DNA of 64,000 nucleotides from Mesorhabditis belari (GCA_958450365.1 CAUEEP010000754.1:2016001-2080000); one strand, 5' to 3'; counted from the first letter of the stretch, positions 20,634-33,358 are shown. Notes: a model not told the origin generated them from the letters alone. Made by a program: numbers and translations.

Positions 20634-23600
20634 TCACGCAAATAGATAAGGTGCCTTATATCCGATGATGAATGTGCAGATGAAGAGAAAAACGGAAAAC
20701 GTGATGAAACAAATGCGATCGATGACCATTGCGGCAAAGATCCATTCACCGGACACCGAGTGCATCAATTCCTGAAGTGAAACAAATGTATTCGAAATCG
20801 AATCCTATCAATACCTCTTTTTTGATCTTACTCGAGATCACTTTAATCTCAGCAAGCAGTGAATTGAACTGTAAATCATCCATGTGAGTTCTCGAAACCT
20901 GAAAAGCCATTAGATTTGAATAGTCATTAGATATGAGTAGCCATTAGATCTGAATAGCCATTAGATCTGAATAGCCATTAGATTTGAATAGCCATTAGAT
21001 CTAGTCAATTCAGTCAATTCAGTCAAGTCATTAGTCACTTCTCTCCTTCTTACCGATAACAATCTTTTCTCCAATCCTTTATCGATTGTTCCATTTCGAT
21101 TCTCATCTTCATTATGATGATGATGGGGAAGAGGCTGAAAATGGAAATCTTCTACTCGTTGGTTGGAAGGTTGGAAAGAAGTTGGTTGGAAGGTTGGAAG
21201 GAAAGTTCTCGGGAAAAGTTTGACTGGAATTTCTTAGAAACAAATTCACCAATTTTGAAAAATTATTATTTTCCAGCTTAAATTCCAGCTTTTCCAGCTT
21301 CCAGCTCACTTTTTGCACCAGAAAAACGATTTCTTATGAGGTAAAGCTAGCATAAAGGAGCAATACGCCCTATAACCTCTATTTTTTGGCCAAAAATTCT
21401 TTACAAAGAAGCTGTATTTCGAAAACTAATATTTTTGGTGGCATCTTCTTGGCACCGAGTGCTTGCTAAAATTGTAGAAACGCGTAGAAAGGCTATTTTT
21501 AAAAACTGTTTTTACCAAAGGATTGGCCCAAATTTAGGCTTTCGAATGGCACCAAGATCAGGCCAATTCATCATCTATGCGCTGAAATATAACGTTTTTT
21601 CTAAATTTGTAGTCCTATACCATGGGGAGAGACTACAAACAGCTATTAACGGCCCATTCTTGGACTAAAAATGATGGATTGACTTGAACTTGGTGTCATT
21701 CGAAAGCCTAAAGCTGGGCCAATCCTTTGGTAAAAACAGCTTTTAAAAACAGCCATTCTACGCGTTTCTACAGGTGTTTGTAGTCCTTGTAGTTTGTAGC
21801 ACCCATGTCTAGTTTGTAGTCCTTGTAGTTTGTAGTGCCCATGTCTAGTTTGTATGCCGATGTTTACACTCAACTCACCGGTGGAATCCTTGAGTAGAAA
21901 TAGGGCAGTGAGCGGTCATCTGTCGGCTAAATTGAAAAAATTAGACGGCAACTTACACTTACTGTCACTGGTGGAGGAGCTCGTGAAGCGGGTGGTGGCA
22001 GGGAATTGCTGGGATGAGTGATTTGCTGATGATGAGATGCGGCTATTGGAGACACATTTGGCCCCTTCACAGATGCGATTGCTGCCCCTTCACAGATGTG
22101 ATTTGTCGTTTCATCGGCTTGTTTTTTGCCTGAAATTGATTCAGAGATCCTATTTTTCTCATTCAGCGATCCTATTTTTCCTACCATTCTTCCCAGAACA
22201 AAAATCGAGATGCACGGATTTTGAGATGTATCCGGGATGTTTCAAGAGTTGCCGATCCACCTCCACAACATCGTAAGTGAATCGTTTCTTTCTGAAGTGT
22301 AAGTGTAAGTGTAAGTGTAATTGTCAGTATTCTTTCTGAAGTGTCTATTTTGTAAGTGTTAATTTGTCACCTAGGCGTGTCTCTCACAAATCCATTGCAC
22401 GGAGAAATTGGTGGAGGACCTTGAGGAAAGAAATCCGCAGGTCTTTCCAAAAAAACCATTGATGGTAACCAATCAAGTAGGATTTTGCGAGCCTAAATTG
22501 GACACTATAAATTTTTTGTTGAAAAACGCACAGTTTTTCCCATTGGTCGATACTGATCGGCTCCGCGATGGTGAAAATTGAGAGCGACAACGGTGCAAAA
22601 GATTGATGCACCCACTTCAAACATAATACAAGAGAAATAGACTTCTGAAATTGAAAGAGTAACAAGAAATATCAGACAAAGATATCAGACAAAGATATGA
22701 GACAAAGATATCACACAAGGAATATCTACAAGAAATACCACAAGAAATATTACTCCTTACCAATTAGCGGAAGTGAATCAGATGTTTGTGGCATTGCCTC
22801 AGCCACCACTAACATGAAAACACAAAGTGACATGAAAATTGTGACGCCTGAAATGTTTCTGGGAGATTAATATTCAGTTATTAATGTTTCTTGGAGATTA
22901 ATTCAATTATTAATGTTTCTTGAAGATTAATTCAGTTATTAATGTTTTAATTCAGTTATTAATGTTTATAAATATTAATATTAGTAAGATGATCATCTGA
23001 AAACTCACAAAGATTAATCTTTTCTCCAGAATCTGGTGGAAGAGTAAAACCGAGAAGAGCGAGAGCCGAGATTAGCATACAAGGTAGCACCAAATTGAAT
23101 CTACAAAGCCAATTTTCGATCTTTACCTGAAAGAATTTCAGTTTTACCCATAATACAGTGTTCTTCTCCGGATAGTGATCGTGAAAGTGACATCATAATA
23201 TGGCTCTGGACAACACTCATAATAGAAAATCGATCGACCTGATTCAAGACCTGAGAATTCAAGATTCAGATTTCAGATTCAGATTCAGATTCCTTTCCTT
23301 TTTCCTTTTCCTTCCACATTACTATCAAAATCCTATTTCCTCACCTAACAATTGCCATTCTCCATTTGGTTGATAGGTGGCTGTTGACGAGGATGTATTC
23401 CGAAGATCGGTGAAGAAACCCGAGTATGTCCAAGAACCGAATTTCATCGAACATCGCTGAGTATCGAAGGGAAACCTAGAGAACTTGATTGAAATTGATT
23501 CAATCAATTGATTGATTCAATCATTCAATCAGAATCAATTCAATCATTCAATCAATTCAATCAAATTACCAAGCAATATCAATATTGCAGGAACTTCGGA

Positions 23601-24690
23601 TGATCGCTGGTGGAATCCATGTCACATTGCCGTTACTAAAGTGCTTTTGTAGCAAGTTTAAAAGTTTAAATCTACTATAAAACGACGGCATTCACTGGCC
23701 ATGTGCTGTCGAATTGTTGATCGACCGAATTGTACAATAAAACGTCTGGAAGTTCACGTCATTTCTCTTTCTGGACATTTCTCTTTCTAGACATTTCTCT
23801 ACCTGGTTTCCAGATTGATCCAATCGGCAATCGAACCTCTTTTATATTACCAAACTGAGCAGGATCCCATGTGAGATAATGATCAATCCAACTCTGATGT
23901 TTTCTTTGGTTTAAAAAGTGAAAATCTCATTTACCAATCTCAACCAAACATTCGAATTCATGATTTGGCTTTTCTCGTCCTAAAACTGTCTTAAACTTGT
24001 CTTCAAATAATAACTCACAATATCGATAATCTGTTGAAAGTCCAAGCCCAACAAAACAATCACTGGCTCGGTGTCATTCTGAAGATTCAAGATTTTCAAG
24101 ATTTCAAGATTTTCCTCAAATCACTCACTTTCACCGGCCTTGCCAATCGATTGTAGCTTAAGGTCAATTTGTCGTACAACATTCTCTCATAGTCACCGGC
24201 CCAAATCACTGAAAAGATATTCATTGTTAGTCATTTTCGTATCACCCCTTTTCTTCTCAAAACTCAATATCTTTCACAATGTGATTATTGTGAAAGAATC
24301 GATCTTTCTGCATCCTTTCTTCCCCAATGGACTCTTCATAAATCTTCTCCTTTTTTCTTTTCATCGTCCCATCTTTTCCTCAAATCCACCCAAAATTGCA
24401 CCATCGGGAATTCTCCTCGATTTTTCCTTTCTTTCTAATAGATCTCTCACTTTCAAGTGTTCTCAAAATGATCGCTTAAAGACTTTCTAAGAGTTTTCAC
24501 AACTGAAGAACATTTTAGAACTTAGAACAAGTTAGAACTTAGAAAAGTTAGACAGTAAACAACTTAGAACAGGTTAGAACAAGTTCAAGTACAAAATAGC
24601 TTAACATAGCTCAATACCTTCTCTGACTCGTTGTGCCACACAAAACACATTGAGGAGAAGACTCGATAGAAGAGCTTTCCGAATAGACAT
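20634..24690 (-). CDS. nicotinic receptor alpha subunit, ACR-16/alpha7 type
   Basis: Ligand-gated cation channel subunit, read in about 18 exons. The start at 24690 gives a signal peptide ([16 protein letters not shown]). The ligand-binding domain contains [32 protein letters not shown], the Cys-loop [15 protein letters not shown], and loop [15 protein letters not shown], whose vicinal cysteines and PEPY mark alpha7-like subunits. Next come TM1, TM2 starting [19 protein letters not shown], and TM3 running into LNFHHRG. The cytoplasmic loop is [20 protein letters not shown] plus a low-complexity His/Pro segment, followed by the amphipathic helix [12 protein letters not shown] and TM4 ending at 20634. 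TM2 departs from the consensus at several pore positions. One intron carries a fold-back element. Confidence 0.94.
21473..21775. mobile_element. fold-back MITE in receptor intron
   Basis: The arms begin GTAGAAACGCGTAGAA and end TTCTACGCGTTTCTAC. They pair over about 100 bp (including CCAAAGGATTGGCCC with GGGCCAATCCTTTGG). It lies in an intron within the cytoplasmic-loop region of the nicotinic receptor gene. Confidence 0.9.
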
Positions 24691-25106
24691 CCTTTTTTGT
24701 GAGAAATGATTACAAAATGCGATGAGATATTGATGAAATCATTGAATGGCTGAAATCCTTGAATGACTGAAATGTGTGCAACTAGAATCACATCAAAAAG
24801 ATTCATAAAAAATGTAAATGAAGTGGATTGGGGAAATGGGGAATTTGTAAAGCTGACACGTGTTTCGAATGGAAAAGGGAAAGTCCTTGAAAATCCCCGA
24901 AAAAACCGAAGAAAAGCCCAAACGCCCACTTAAATGTGAGAAAATATGTGAGATGGGGAAATATGTTGATTTTTGAGGAAAAAAACTTTATTTGGAGAGA
25001 AGCTATCTACGGTTTGCAGAGTTCAGGCGAAAAGTTGGTCTTTGCAATTGGAAATGCAAAATGTGGATATGCGAATAGATTTAAAATATTTACCGTATTC
25101 TCATTA

Positions 25107-25380
25107 ATAGGGGGGCGGGACAAATGCGACCTTTTTTTTTGCGACAAATCAGACCTCGCTGACACGTCAAATTTGGGCTAAAAGGCAAAAACTGCGGAAA
25201 AGCGTTAAGTTGCGTAGTTTTTGCCTTTTAGCCCAAATTTGACGTGTCAGCGAGGTCTGATTTGTCAAAATTCTGAATCTACGCATACGATTCCCTTATA
25301 TGGAAATATTTTCGAAGCTCTACGATTTTTCCTAAGGCCTTTTCCAGCAAAAAAAGGTCGCATTTGTCCCACCCCCTTAA
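25107..25380. mobile_element. TIR element with GGGACAAATGCGACC ends
   Basis: The left end TTAATAGGGGGGCGGGACAA pairs with the right end GTCCCACCCCCTTAATAG. Inner arms GACCTCGCTGACACGTCAAA and TTTGACGTGTCAGCGAGGTC pair perfectly over about 45 bp. It abuts the start of the pogo-like relic to its right. Confidence 0.9.
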
Positions 25381-25394
25381 TAGTATTGCAGGCT

Positions 25395-26990
25395 TGGAGC
25401 GGATTGAAAAAAATAGTATTGACAAAATTTAAGTGTATTTAAAATTAGCACTCGAGTTTTGTTGTTTGTAGTTTTGAAGTTGTTTGTAGTTTGTAGTTAA
25501 GTTGAAAACACTCTTCTACTATTTTTTGTTGTTTTTTAATAATTTTTATGCGTTTCTTTTGCACAAATCATTTTTTTCTTTAGATTTCATCGATTCGGAA
25601 CAAGCGGCAACGAAGAAGAAACGATGTTTTGATGTCGGTGCAAAGCTCGCCGCGATCACATTGGCTGAAAAAATGAAGGACAAGTTGGCTGTAGCAAGGA
25701 AATTCGGAATTAGTCGACAAAATCTTCAGCAATGGTGCCAGCAAAAGGCCAAACCTGAAAAGCAATGCAACGAAAACGGGAAGGGAACAAAACGGATTAA
25801 AGGTGGTGGACAAAAACTCAAAGATCCCAATTTCGGCAAGGAGCTGGCCGGTTGGATTCGAGAAACACGAACAAAGGTGAAGCGTGTGACTTGAAAGATG
25901 ATCCAAAAGCAAGCGAAGTTTATTTGGCAAGAAAATGAGGAGTTTCCGGCATCAGAGGGATAGTTGAATCGGTTCATGGCAAAACACGGATTTTCGACCC
26001 GTTGTCCCAAAACTGTATGCCAGAAGGAGTCGCAGGAATACGTCCAGGGATTGGTCGAGTTCATTCTTTACTTAGAGAGTTTGCAAAAGAAGAATACGTA
26101 CTGTTCGATCTACGCATGTGACGAGACTGGAATTTTTCTTGATCAGTCGAACAGTTTGATAATCGCCGACAAAGGATCCGGTCGACAGGGTCGACAAGGT
26201 GACAGTACTTTCAACTGGACACGGCAAAATGCGAATCACTCTCATGTTGATAACACGAGAAGACGGATTCAAATGCAAGCCATTTGTTTTGCTGAACCGG
26301 GTCGAAGATTCGAGGATCATCCGAAATTTCAGAATAAGCTCGAGCTGCACTGGAGTGGATTTCCATGAATGAATGATACTTTAATTGAAACCTACCTTCG
26401 AAAGATTTTGGGTGCTCGACTTTTCGGGAGACGATGGATCGTTTGAGATAGCTTTTCGACTCACAAAAGCAAAGCTACGAGGAAAATTCTAAAGGATTTG
26501 CAAATTGATTCGATTCTGGTACCTGGAGGGTGCGCTAAGTATTTTCAAGCAATGGATGTGGTCCAGAATGCTTCTTTCAAAACGAGGATTTGAGCCCAAT
26601 ATGATGATTGGATGCTAAATGGGCAAAGACCGTTGCGCAATGAAAATTCGGCTCCACCACCAATGGAAACCTATCTTGAATGGGTTTGGAATGCGTGGAA
26701 TGACTCCCAAAGGACTTCATCATGCTCTCGTTCAAGAATTGTGCAATTACCACGGCTACTGATGGCTCGGGAAATGGTTTCATTCACTGCTTCAAGAAAG
26801 AAGAACCTATTTTTGAAGGCATAAGACTCCACACCGATGCTCGACTTGAATAATCCATCAATTGAGTAAAGGATCAATTTGGAAATATTGAATTGGATGG
26901 AGATAATGATTCGGATAACGATTCTTTTGTCGATTTCTTGACTAGTTAGTTTTTTATCATTTTGTACATAATAACAATAATTTTAAAACA
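25395..26990 (+). pseudogene. degenerate pogo/Tigger-like transposase, copy 1
   Basis: Relic of a DDE transposase with a CENP-B-type DNA-binding domain. An N-terminal helix-turn-helix reads AVARKFGISRQNLQQWCQQK. After in-frame stops, [20 protein letters not shown] and YACDETGIF (first catalytic Asp) appear. Further on are WDSFSTHKS-like and VPGGCAKYFQAMDV segments, which correspond to the second and third acidic positions. The reading frame is broken by several stops and shifts, so it is non-functional. A close inverted copy lies at 44990-46540; shared sequence begins about AAAAAAATAGTATTGAC at 25410. Confidence 0.88.
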
Positions 26991-27402
26991 ATAGAGATGA
27001 TCAGGAAACAGTTCCAAAGAAGTAATAACTAAGATAATTGATGTTTGCCAAATTGATCAAGTGAGGTAAAAGAAAAAAGGCGAAAGAAAGGAACTGGTCA
27101 CTCGTTTCTCTCTTACAAAGGGTGTTCCTCCCCTCCCGGTGAATATTTTATCATTTTTCTACGTCGATATGTATGTGCAAGGGAATGTCTCGGATTTCAT
27201 ACTGCAATCAGGTCTTTATACAAACCACTAGATAGTAATAGTAAAAAATTCGATTTAGTAACTCAAGCAAAAGCCAAAATCAAGATTTAGAAAATACTAA
27301 GATCTAAAAATGAATATAATGACTCAACTATATAGAATCACAAATGGATAAGTGAAAAGGGAATAAAAGGAGAAGATCCAGAAATGGATGTGTGAAATTT
27401 GA

Positions 27403-27726
27403 ATGCCGGATGAAGTAAGAAAGAGAGGAAATGGAAAAGAAATAAAATGGCATGAGGAAGAAGAGGAAGAAGAAGAAAAGGAAGAAGAGGAAGAAGAAAA
27501 GGAAGAAGAAAAGGAAGAAAAGGAAGAAGATTTGAAGGAAATCGGAAAAGATTTCATTCTGATGAAAAGAAGAAGAACGGATGAACATTTCATAAAGAAG
27601 TTTGGAGAAGAAATCGAGCTGCAGATGAAATTTGGACTCGACGAAAAATTCATAGAGCAAATATTGAATTTCAGTACATTTCTTGCAGTGACTGGAGTTT
27701 TTGCGTATGGAGCAACTAATATTTGA
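27403..27726 (+). CDS. uncertain Glu-rich open frame
   Basis: A 107-codon frame. After MPDEVRKRGNGKEIKW comes a run of about 35 Glu and Lys residues, then an amphipathic part (DEHFIKKFGEEIELQMKFGL) and a hydrophobic end (LNFSTFLAVTGVFAYGAT), which would suit a tail anchor. No family is recognised. The acidic run is a GAAGAG microsatellite and could inflate a chance frame. It may be an exon of a larger gene or nothing. Confidence 0.28.
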   Translation: MPDEVRKRGNGKEIKWHEEEEEEEEKEEEEEEKEEEKEEKEEDLKEIGKDFILMKRRRTDEHFIKKFGEEIELQMKFGLDEKFIEQILNFSTFLAVTGVFAYGATNI

Positions 27727-29478
27727 GTGATTCAAACTAAAATCAAATCAAAAATTCAAACTAAAACCAGAAAGCTAGCGTTTACGAGAAAACAGAGAAA
27801 CTGACGGGATTGCGGTGTTTCTTTTTCCAGAATTTAAAAAAAGCTTTTTGGATAACTAATCCGGGCCCCAACCAGTCTGCCAGAAGCTTACGTTTACGCA
27901 AAATTACAAGAAATGAAACTACTGCATTTCAAAACCCTTTCTGAATATTTATGAATTTCGGTTGTTTGTTTTATACGATTCTATTGGATACAGATGATTT
28001 ATAAGCAGAAAAAAGATTTCAATAAATTATTTTGAAACAAAAATGTTTAAAACAATAGTCTAAATAGTCTAAATAGTCTAAATAGTTAGACTAAATAGTC
28101 TAAATAGTCTAAAAGTTAGTCTAAATGTTTTAGACTTGCAAAAAAGAACACTTCTGCTTTTGACAGATTTGAATGAAGAACCAATAGAGGATCAGAATGG
28201 AAATGATTGAGTTTTGAGATAAAATTGGAGAAGAAATAACTGCAAGGGAGCTATGCACTTACGATTGAATGGAAAATATTTTAACTATATGGTAAGAGTG
28301 GGTAAGAAAACCGGTTTGTTTAGAATTGGAGCCGAAATCGGCTGAAGCTAGAGGAAAGTTCCCTAAAGTCTTTCTGTTCACAAACCATTGAAGAAATTGA
28401 ATTGAATTGAATAGCTTTTTGAAAGCAGTAATTCGGAGATCAGAAAAATGAGAACAAGATAAAGCTATGGGATTGAAGATGAAATTGAAGCTATGGCAAT
28501 GAATTCTAAGTTTGATAGATTCTAGATCTTGATAGATTCTAGATCTTCAGATTCTAGATTTTGATAGATTCTAGATCTTCAGATTCTAGATCTTGATAGA
28601 TCATATTATCCTAGAAGATTCTTAAAGCTTTTTTGAATCTCATGACGTTCTTGAAGAGATAATCGGTGAATTTGACTGAGTGGGATGAGTCGGAGACATA
28701 CTTTTAAGGACAAAAATGGGTGAATCTCTCTGGGGACATTGAAGAAAGCAGAAAAAAAGAACACAGACATTAGAAGGGAAAAATTGAGGAAAAGAAAAGA
28801 AAAGAGAAAAGAAAAAAAAGAAAGAACAAAGCTTTCCCCGGAAACATAAATATTTGGAGTCACTGCTTTTTAGGGAGTCCCTCTTTTTTGAATCCTTTTC
28901 TGACTGCAGACTTTCTGACTGACTGCAACAGAGTGTGAAATCGAGGAGACACTTTTTGAATGGAAATTGCAAGGAAAAAATGAACAGCTACAGGGCTTTG
29001 TTAAATAAGAATATAGATAAAGAGTAGACTGACTGACTACTCATACTGTGATGGTGCAAAGTGTTTTAGAGAAGAGTTGAAGGGGATGCACGAGGTATTG
29101 AAGTTGAAGGTATTCTACTCTCCTCCCCCTCCTCGTGAATGCTTCTCTAAACGAATGTGTGAATTTCTGCCATTCGCTTGAGAAGTACTAAAAGACAATT
29201 GATGGAAAGAAAAGTAAAGAAATGATGGAGATGGCACATGATAGGAGTGAAAATACTGCAGATGCAAGAGAATTCTCGGGCATATTGACATTGAATGAAT
29301 GCAAGAGTGTTTTAGGAAATGTTTTTGAACAAAGAAATAGCAGCAGTCTTTGGTTGAGCTGTACAAGTGGAAATTTGGGGTTATTTGATGGATTAGAACT
29401 TCAGAACTTCAAAATCAAGTACGACAATTCGAAAGCGCAAATGATAGATGCAAATGAATGATGCAAATGAAATCTCTT

Positions 29479-29821
29479 CACAAATTGGCTCTGTTTTGAT
29501 TTTGTCTCATTCTAAGCTCAGTTTCGTCTCATCCCGGGCTCAGTTTCGTCTCATTTTCATCTTATTTTCGTCTCATTTTTACGAACACCCTCTTTTTCGT
29601 CTCATTTTTAAGCAGAATCCCCTTAAAAAAGCATCAAATATCAACTATTCAAAGAACATTAAGAACGGAGAAAAAAGCTTTTACAATTTGGCTTTAGACT
29701 TTTGAAAAGCTTTCAAATACGAAAAGAATTATTAATGAGTGTGCCAGAAAGAGTATGTTTAGAAAAATCAGGCCGGTACTGAGCTCAGAATGAGACGAAA
29801 CCAAAACAGAGCCAATTTGTG
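29479..29821. mobile_element. TIR element with CACAAATTGGCTCTG ends
   Basis: The ends CACAAATTGGCTCTGTTTTG and CAAAACAGAGCCAATTTGTG are nearly perfect inverted repeats. They are followed inward by GTCTCATTCTAAGCTCAGT and ACTGAGCTCAGAATGAGAC. GTCTCAT motifs repeat inside the left arm. No coding sequence. Confidence 0.88.
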
Positions 29822-29868
29822 GCACTCCAGGACTCCAGGACAAGCTTTATAACAAAGAAAAAGAAAGT

Positions 29869-30044
29869 ACAGTCGAACCTCTCTATAACGTAACTCACGG
29901 GACGGCTATAGCTTACGTTATATAGAGGTTTACGTTATATAGAGTGCCGTTTTATATAGCTTAACGTCGGCCGGGACCGGTCACGCCTTACGTTATAGAG
30001 AGGTTTACGTTATATCGAGGTTCGTTATAGAGAGGTTCGACTGT
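29869..30044. mobile_element. pogo-type MITE, ACAGTCGAACC ends
   Basis: The ends are ACAGTCGAACCTCTCTATAA and TTATAGAGAGGTTCGACTGT, flanked by TA on each side. The inside repeats ACGTTATATAGAGGTTTACG. The terminal sequence is the type shared by many pogo/Tigger-derived miniature elements. 176 bp, no coding. Confidence 0.92.
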
Positions 30045-30654
30045 ATTTGTCGAATTTAAAGCACTGAGTAGGCAGTTTATTTCCAAATTCCCCCATTGTG
30101 ACCCTGCATGGAGTGGAGCTCTCTACGGAAATTTGTGAGAACAATGGGAAGACGGGGATGGAAAGGACGGGCACTCCGTCCTTTCGCTTCTTCTCTTCTT
30201 TTACTCTTCATGCATATGCACAATCTGGAAGAACTCTCAAAAGTTTTGAAAGTTTTCAGAGAGTTCTCAGACATTTTCACTTGCAAGTGCAAGCAAACAC
30301 TGGCTTCAAAACACTGTTTAGAAATAGAAATGTTTAGAAAAACCACTTGAAACCACTTGAAATCCTTGAATATCTTTAACCTTTTATTATTCAGCTTATT
30401 CAGCTTAGCTTATTATTCAGCCTAGCTTATTCAGCTTAGCCTAGCTTATTGAGCTTAGCTTAGCTTATTCAGCTTAGCTTATTATTGAGCTTAGCTTATT
30501 ATTCAGCCTAGCTTATTCAGCTTAGCTTATTCAGCTTAGCTTATTCAGCCATTTCTAAATCTTTATATCTAATATTTTCATTCCATTTTCTTTCTATTCA
30601 CTCGCTTTCTTTTCAAAGTTTCCTTTTTTGCTTACTCACCTGGAAAAATAAGAA

Positions 30655-30876
30655 ATGCCATCAATGAATGCTGAAAAAAGTGTTGAGAAGATCGATCGAT
30701 TTTGTGGAGAACATTTTGCATCTGAAAAATCATCTTGCTATATTGATGCTGTTAAAATAGAATATGCTAATGAAGGGAAAAGTTCATGGCAATTTCTTGG
30801 ATCTCCAATTGGACTTGAAGATTTATTTGGGGAAGTGGAAGAGATTGGAAATTGGAAAAGATTGGGAAAAGGTTGA
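30655..30876 (+). CDS. uncertain short open frame
   Basis: A 73-codon frame starting MPSMNAEKSVEKIDRFCGEH, with SSWQFLGSPIGLEDLFGEV near the middle. Its composition looks more protein-like than its neighbours, but no splice partners or family are evident. It could be a lone exon or chance. Confidence 0.2.
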   Translation: MPSMNAEKSVEKIDRFCGEHFASEKSSCYIDAVKIEYANEGKSSWQFLGSPIGLEDLFGEVEEIGNWKRLGKG

Positions 30877-31964
30877 CGGAGAAATTTATGAGTACACTTA
30901 ACAAGATGAGAGGAAAATAGGAAAAGGATTGAATCTATCAGAGAATCGAATTCTTGGATGATTGAGTCAGAAGTCAGAGGTCAGAAGGTCCTCTCTGGCC
31001 AGCCTGACTTGGATTTACTGCAAGTCTGACCAGCCTGACTTGGATTTACTGCAAGTCTGGCTCACAAAAGTGTCAGAGTCCATCAAAAGCTAGGCTTAGA
31101 CCTGGACTAGGCTGTAAGTCCTAGGCCAGTAGAGAACTTTAAACTTGCTGCTTGCTTGTAGAGAACTTTGAAACAAATTCTGTTTCTCAAGCGTTCACTG
31201 CTTGGAATTCACAACGTTGCAAAATCGAGTAACAAGCAGAAAAAGAGGGGGAAGGAAAATTATGTGAAAGGCTATGTAAAGAACTGAAAAAGGAATAAGA
31301 AAAGAAAAAGGGGAAAAGACAAAGAAGGATATGAGAGGAATTCTTCCATGGACAGAAAAAAATGGAGGAATTCTTCCTTGGACAGAAAGAAATGGAGGAA
31401 ATCTTCCTTAGAAACATCCCCAATGCAAAAAGGAAGACTCCTTTTAGCTTTTTTTCTTTTTCTGACTCAAAATAACACACATAATCGACACTTTCACAAT
31501 CCAGAGATGTCATTTTTGGTACAACTTGGGTAATTGAACCGGCTGGAATGCAAGCATTGTGTCAGATCTCGATTTTTTTTGAAGAAAAAACATTGACAAT
31601 GAGATTTCCATTGAGATTGAGTCAATGGAAATCTCGTTATGACGTAGGAATCTTCATTTTAAATAAAAATAATACCAAATACCAAATAAAAAAAAGTAGT
31701 AGACGGGGATTTGAATGGGAGAATCATCAAAGTCCATCGAAAAGTTGAGCAATGGCTCGAATTTCTTCCCGAAAAGAGCCAAAAACCCTCTCATTTTTCT
31801 CAAATGAGCCAAAATCTTCAACAAGTGTTCATTTTTATAGAAAAAAAGTCGAAAAATGACTGAATACGATAAAAATTGAACAACTGAATACCGTAGGCTT
31901 TGAAAAACGAAGCATTGACCTAACTAGAGGCACGAAAATACAAATTCAGTTTATATACAGCGTG

Positions 31965-32779
31965 AAAAGTTCTGTCTCCTCTTAAAAAATCTTTTTACGA
32001 TGTTTTATGAAGTTTCCATCACTCAAAACCTACTAAATTAACTTTTTCAAGTATTTTTACGTTAGAAAATTGTTTCATACTTTCTATTTTACTCTTATAG
32101 AACATTTTATAGAACTTTTTAAGACAAGATTTGAGGTACCGCAGGCCAAATAGCTTTTCAAATCTTTTTTAAAGACTATTTAGCTAATAAAACATTGTCT
32201 TGAGGATTTTTAGCATTATTTACATCTGTCTAGCCATAGTTTATAGAAGTTTTTCCTTGTAGAATTTGTTTTTTTGAAGAATAGTGGCTAAAATTACATG
32301 AGAGTTCAAAACTGCACAAGTCGATTTGAAGAAAGACCTTAAATTGAGATGAGAATGCTTAACTGCAAAGTCAAAACCGTAATAAATTATAACAAATTCT
32401 TTTTATAGCTAAATAATTACTAGAGACTTTTATTTTTAGTAACTATTAGGTTGTCCAGTTATAAATGCGCGTTTTTAATTGTATAGCTCTAAGGTATGCT
32501 TTTCAAGAGCAGGCGTGCATTCATAACTGGACAACCTAATAATTAGCTATAAAAATACCAAATTCTAATTTGTTCCGAAGCTAGGAAAGCTATTTGGCCT
32601 GCGGTACCTCAAATCTTGTCTTAAAAAGTTCTATAAAATGTTCTATAAGAGTAAAATCGAAATTATGAAACAATTTTCTAGCTTAAAAATACTTGAAAAA
32701 GCTAATTCTGTAGGTTTTGAGTGTTGGAAATTTCATAATAAAGCTTAAAAGTGATTTTTTAAGAGGCAAGAGAACTTTT
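31965..32779. mobile_element. fold-back element, about 815 bp
   Basis: The ends are AAAAGTTCTGTCTCCTCTTA and TAAGAGGCAAGAGAACTTTT. The arms match for roughly 250 bp, including TTTGAGGTACCGCAGGCC and GGCCTGCGGTACCTCAAA. The centre carries a second, smaller element. No transposase frame. Confidence 0.88.
32446..32539. mobile_element. 94-bp MITE nested in a fold-back element
   Basis: The ends TTAGGTTGTCCAGTTATAAA and TCATAACTGGACAACCTAA pair over about 20 bp and are flanked by TA on both sides. The TTAGGTTG end resembles mariner ends. It sits in the loop of the 31965-32779 element, so it inserted later or marks a composite structure. Confidence 0.85.
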
Positions 32780-33160
32780 GAGTCATAGAATTGAGTCAGG
32801 CATTTTGAGTCAATTTGTTTCAATTTGAGTCAAACAGTCAACCAGATAAACTCCAGAAGAAAAAAAACGATTGTTTTTCAAGTGAAAGCTTTACCGTCTG
32901 CTAAAGGAAATAATCGAAAAGCGCAAAAAAAATAATTATCTTTTCATGAGATGAAAGAAAAGAGGGATTTTCCGCATGATATTCATCCCATTTTTTCCTC
33001 ATTGAACTCATCACATTCCCCTTTTTTCTTCCTTTTTTCCTAAAATTCGCGCGTATTTTACGCGTTCTGAAAGTAAAAAGAACAAAGTGTTTGCAAGGAA
33101 AAGAAAGGAAGGAAGGAGGGAAGGAAGGAAGGAAGGAATAAAGAAAGAAAGAAAGAAAGG

Positions 33161-33358
33161 ATGAAAGAAAGAAAGAAAGAAAGAAAGAAAAGAAAAAATA
33201 AAGAACATAATTTAATTCGTCGACCAGAACATCCAAGAATGGAATCGATTCAGAAAAGGAATGGAAAAGAAAGACTGAAGACCGATTATACAGAAAAAAT
33301 TCGTGAAAACACTTCATTTCCTGGTACTCCCACACTCAATATTGAAGATAAAGTTTAA
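33161..33358 (+). CDS. uncertain terminal-exon-like open frame
   Basis: After a GAAAG microsatellite the frame continues as RRPEHPRMESIQKRNGKERL and ends NTSFPGTPTLNIEDKV before a TAA. The non-repetitive part looks like coding sequence but has no recognised family, start or upstream exons. Confidence 0.2.
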   Translation: MKERKKERKKRKNKEHNLIRRPEHPRMESIQKRNGKERLKTDYTEKIRENTSFPGTPTLNIEDKV

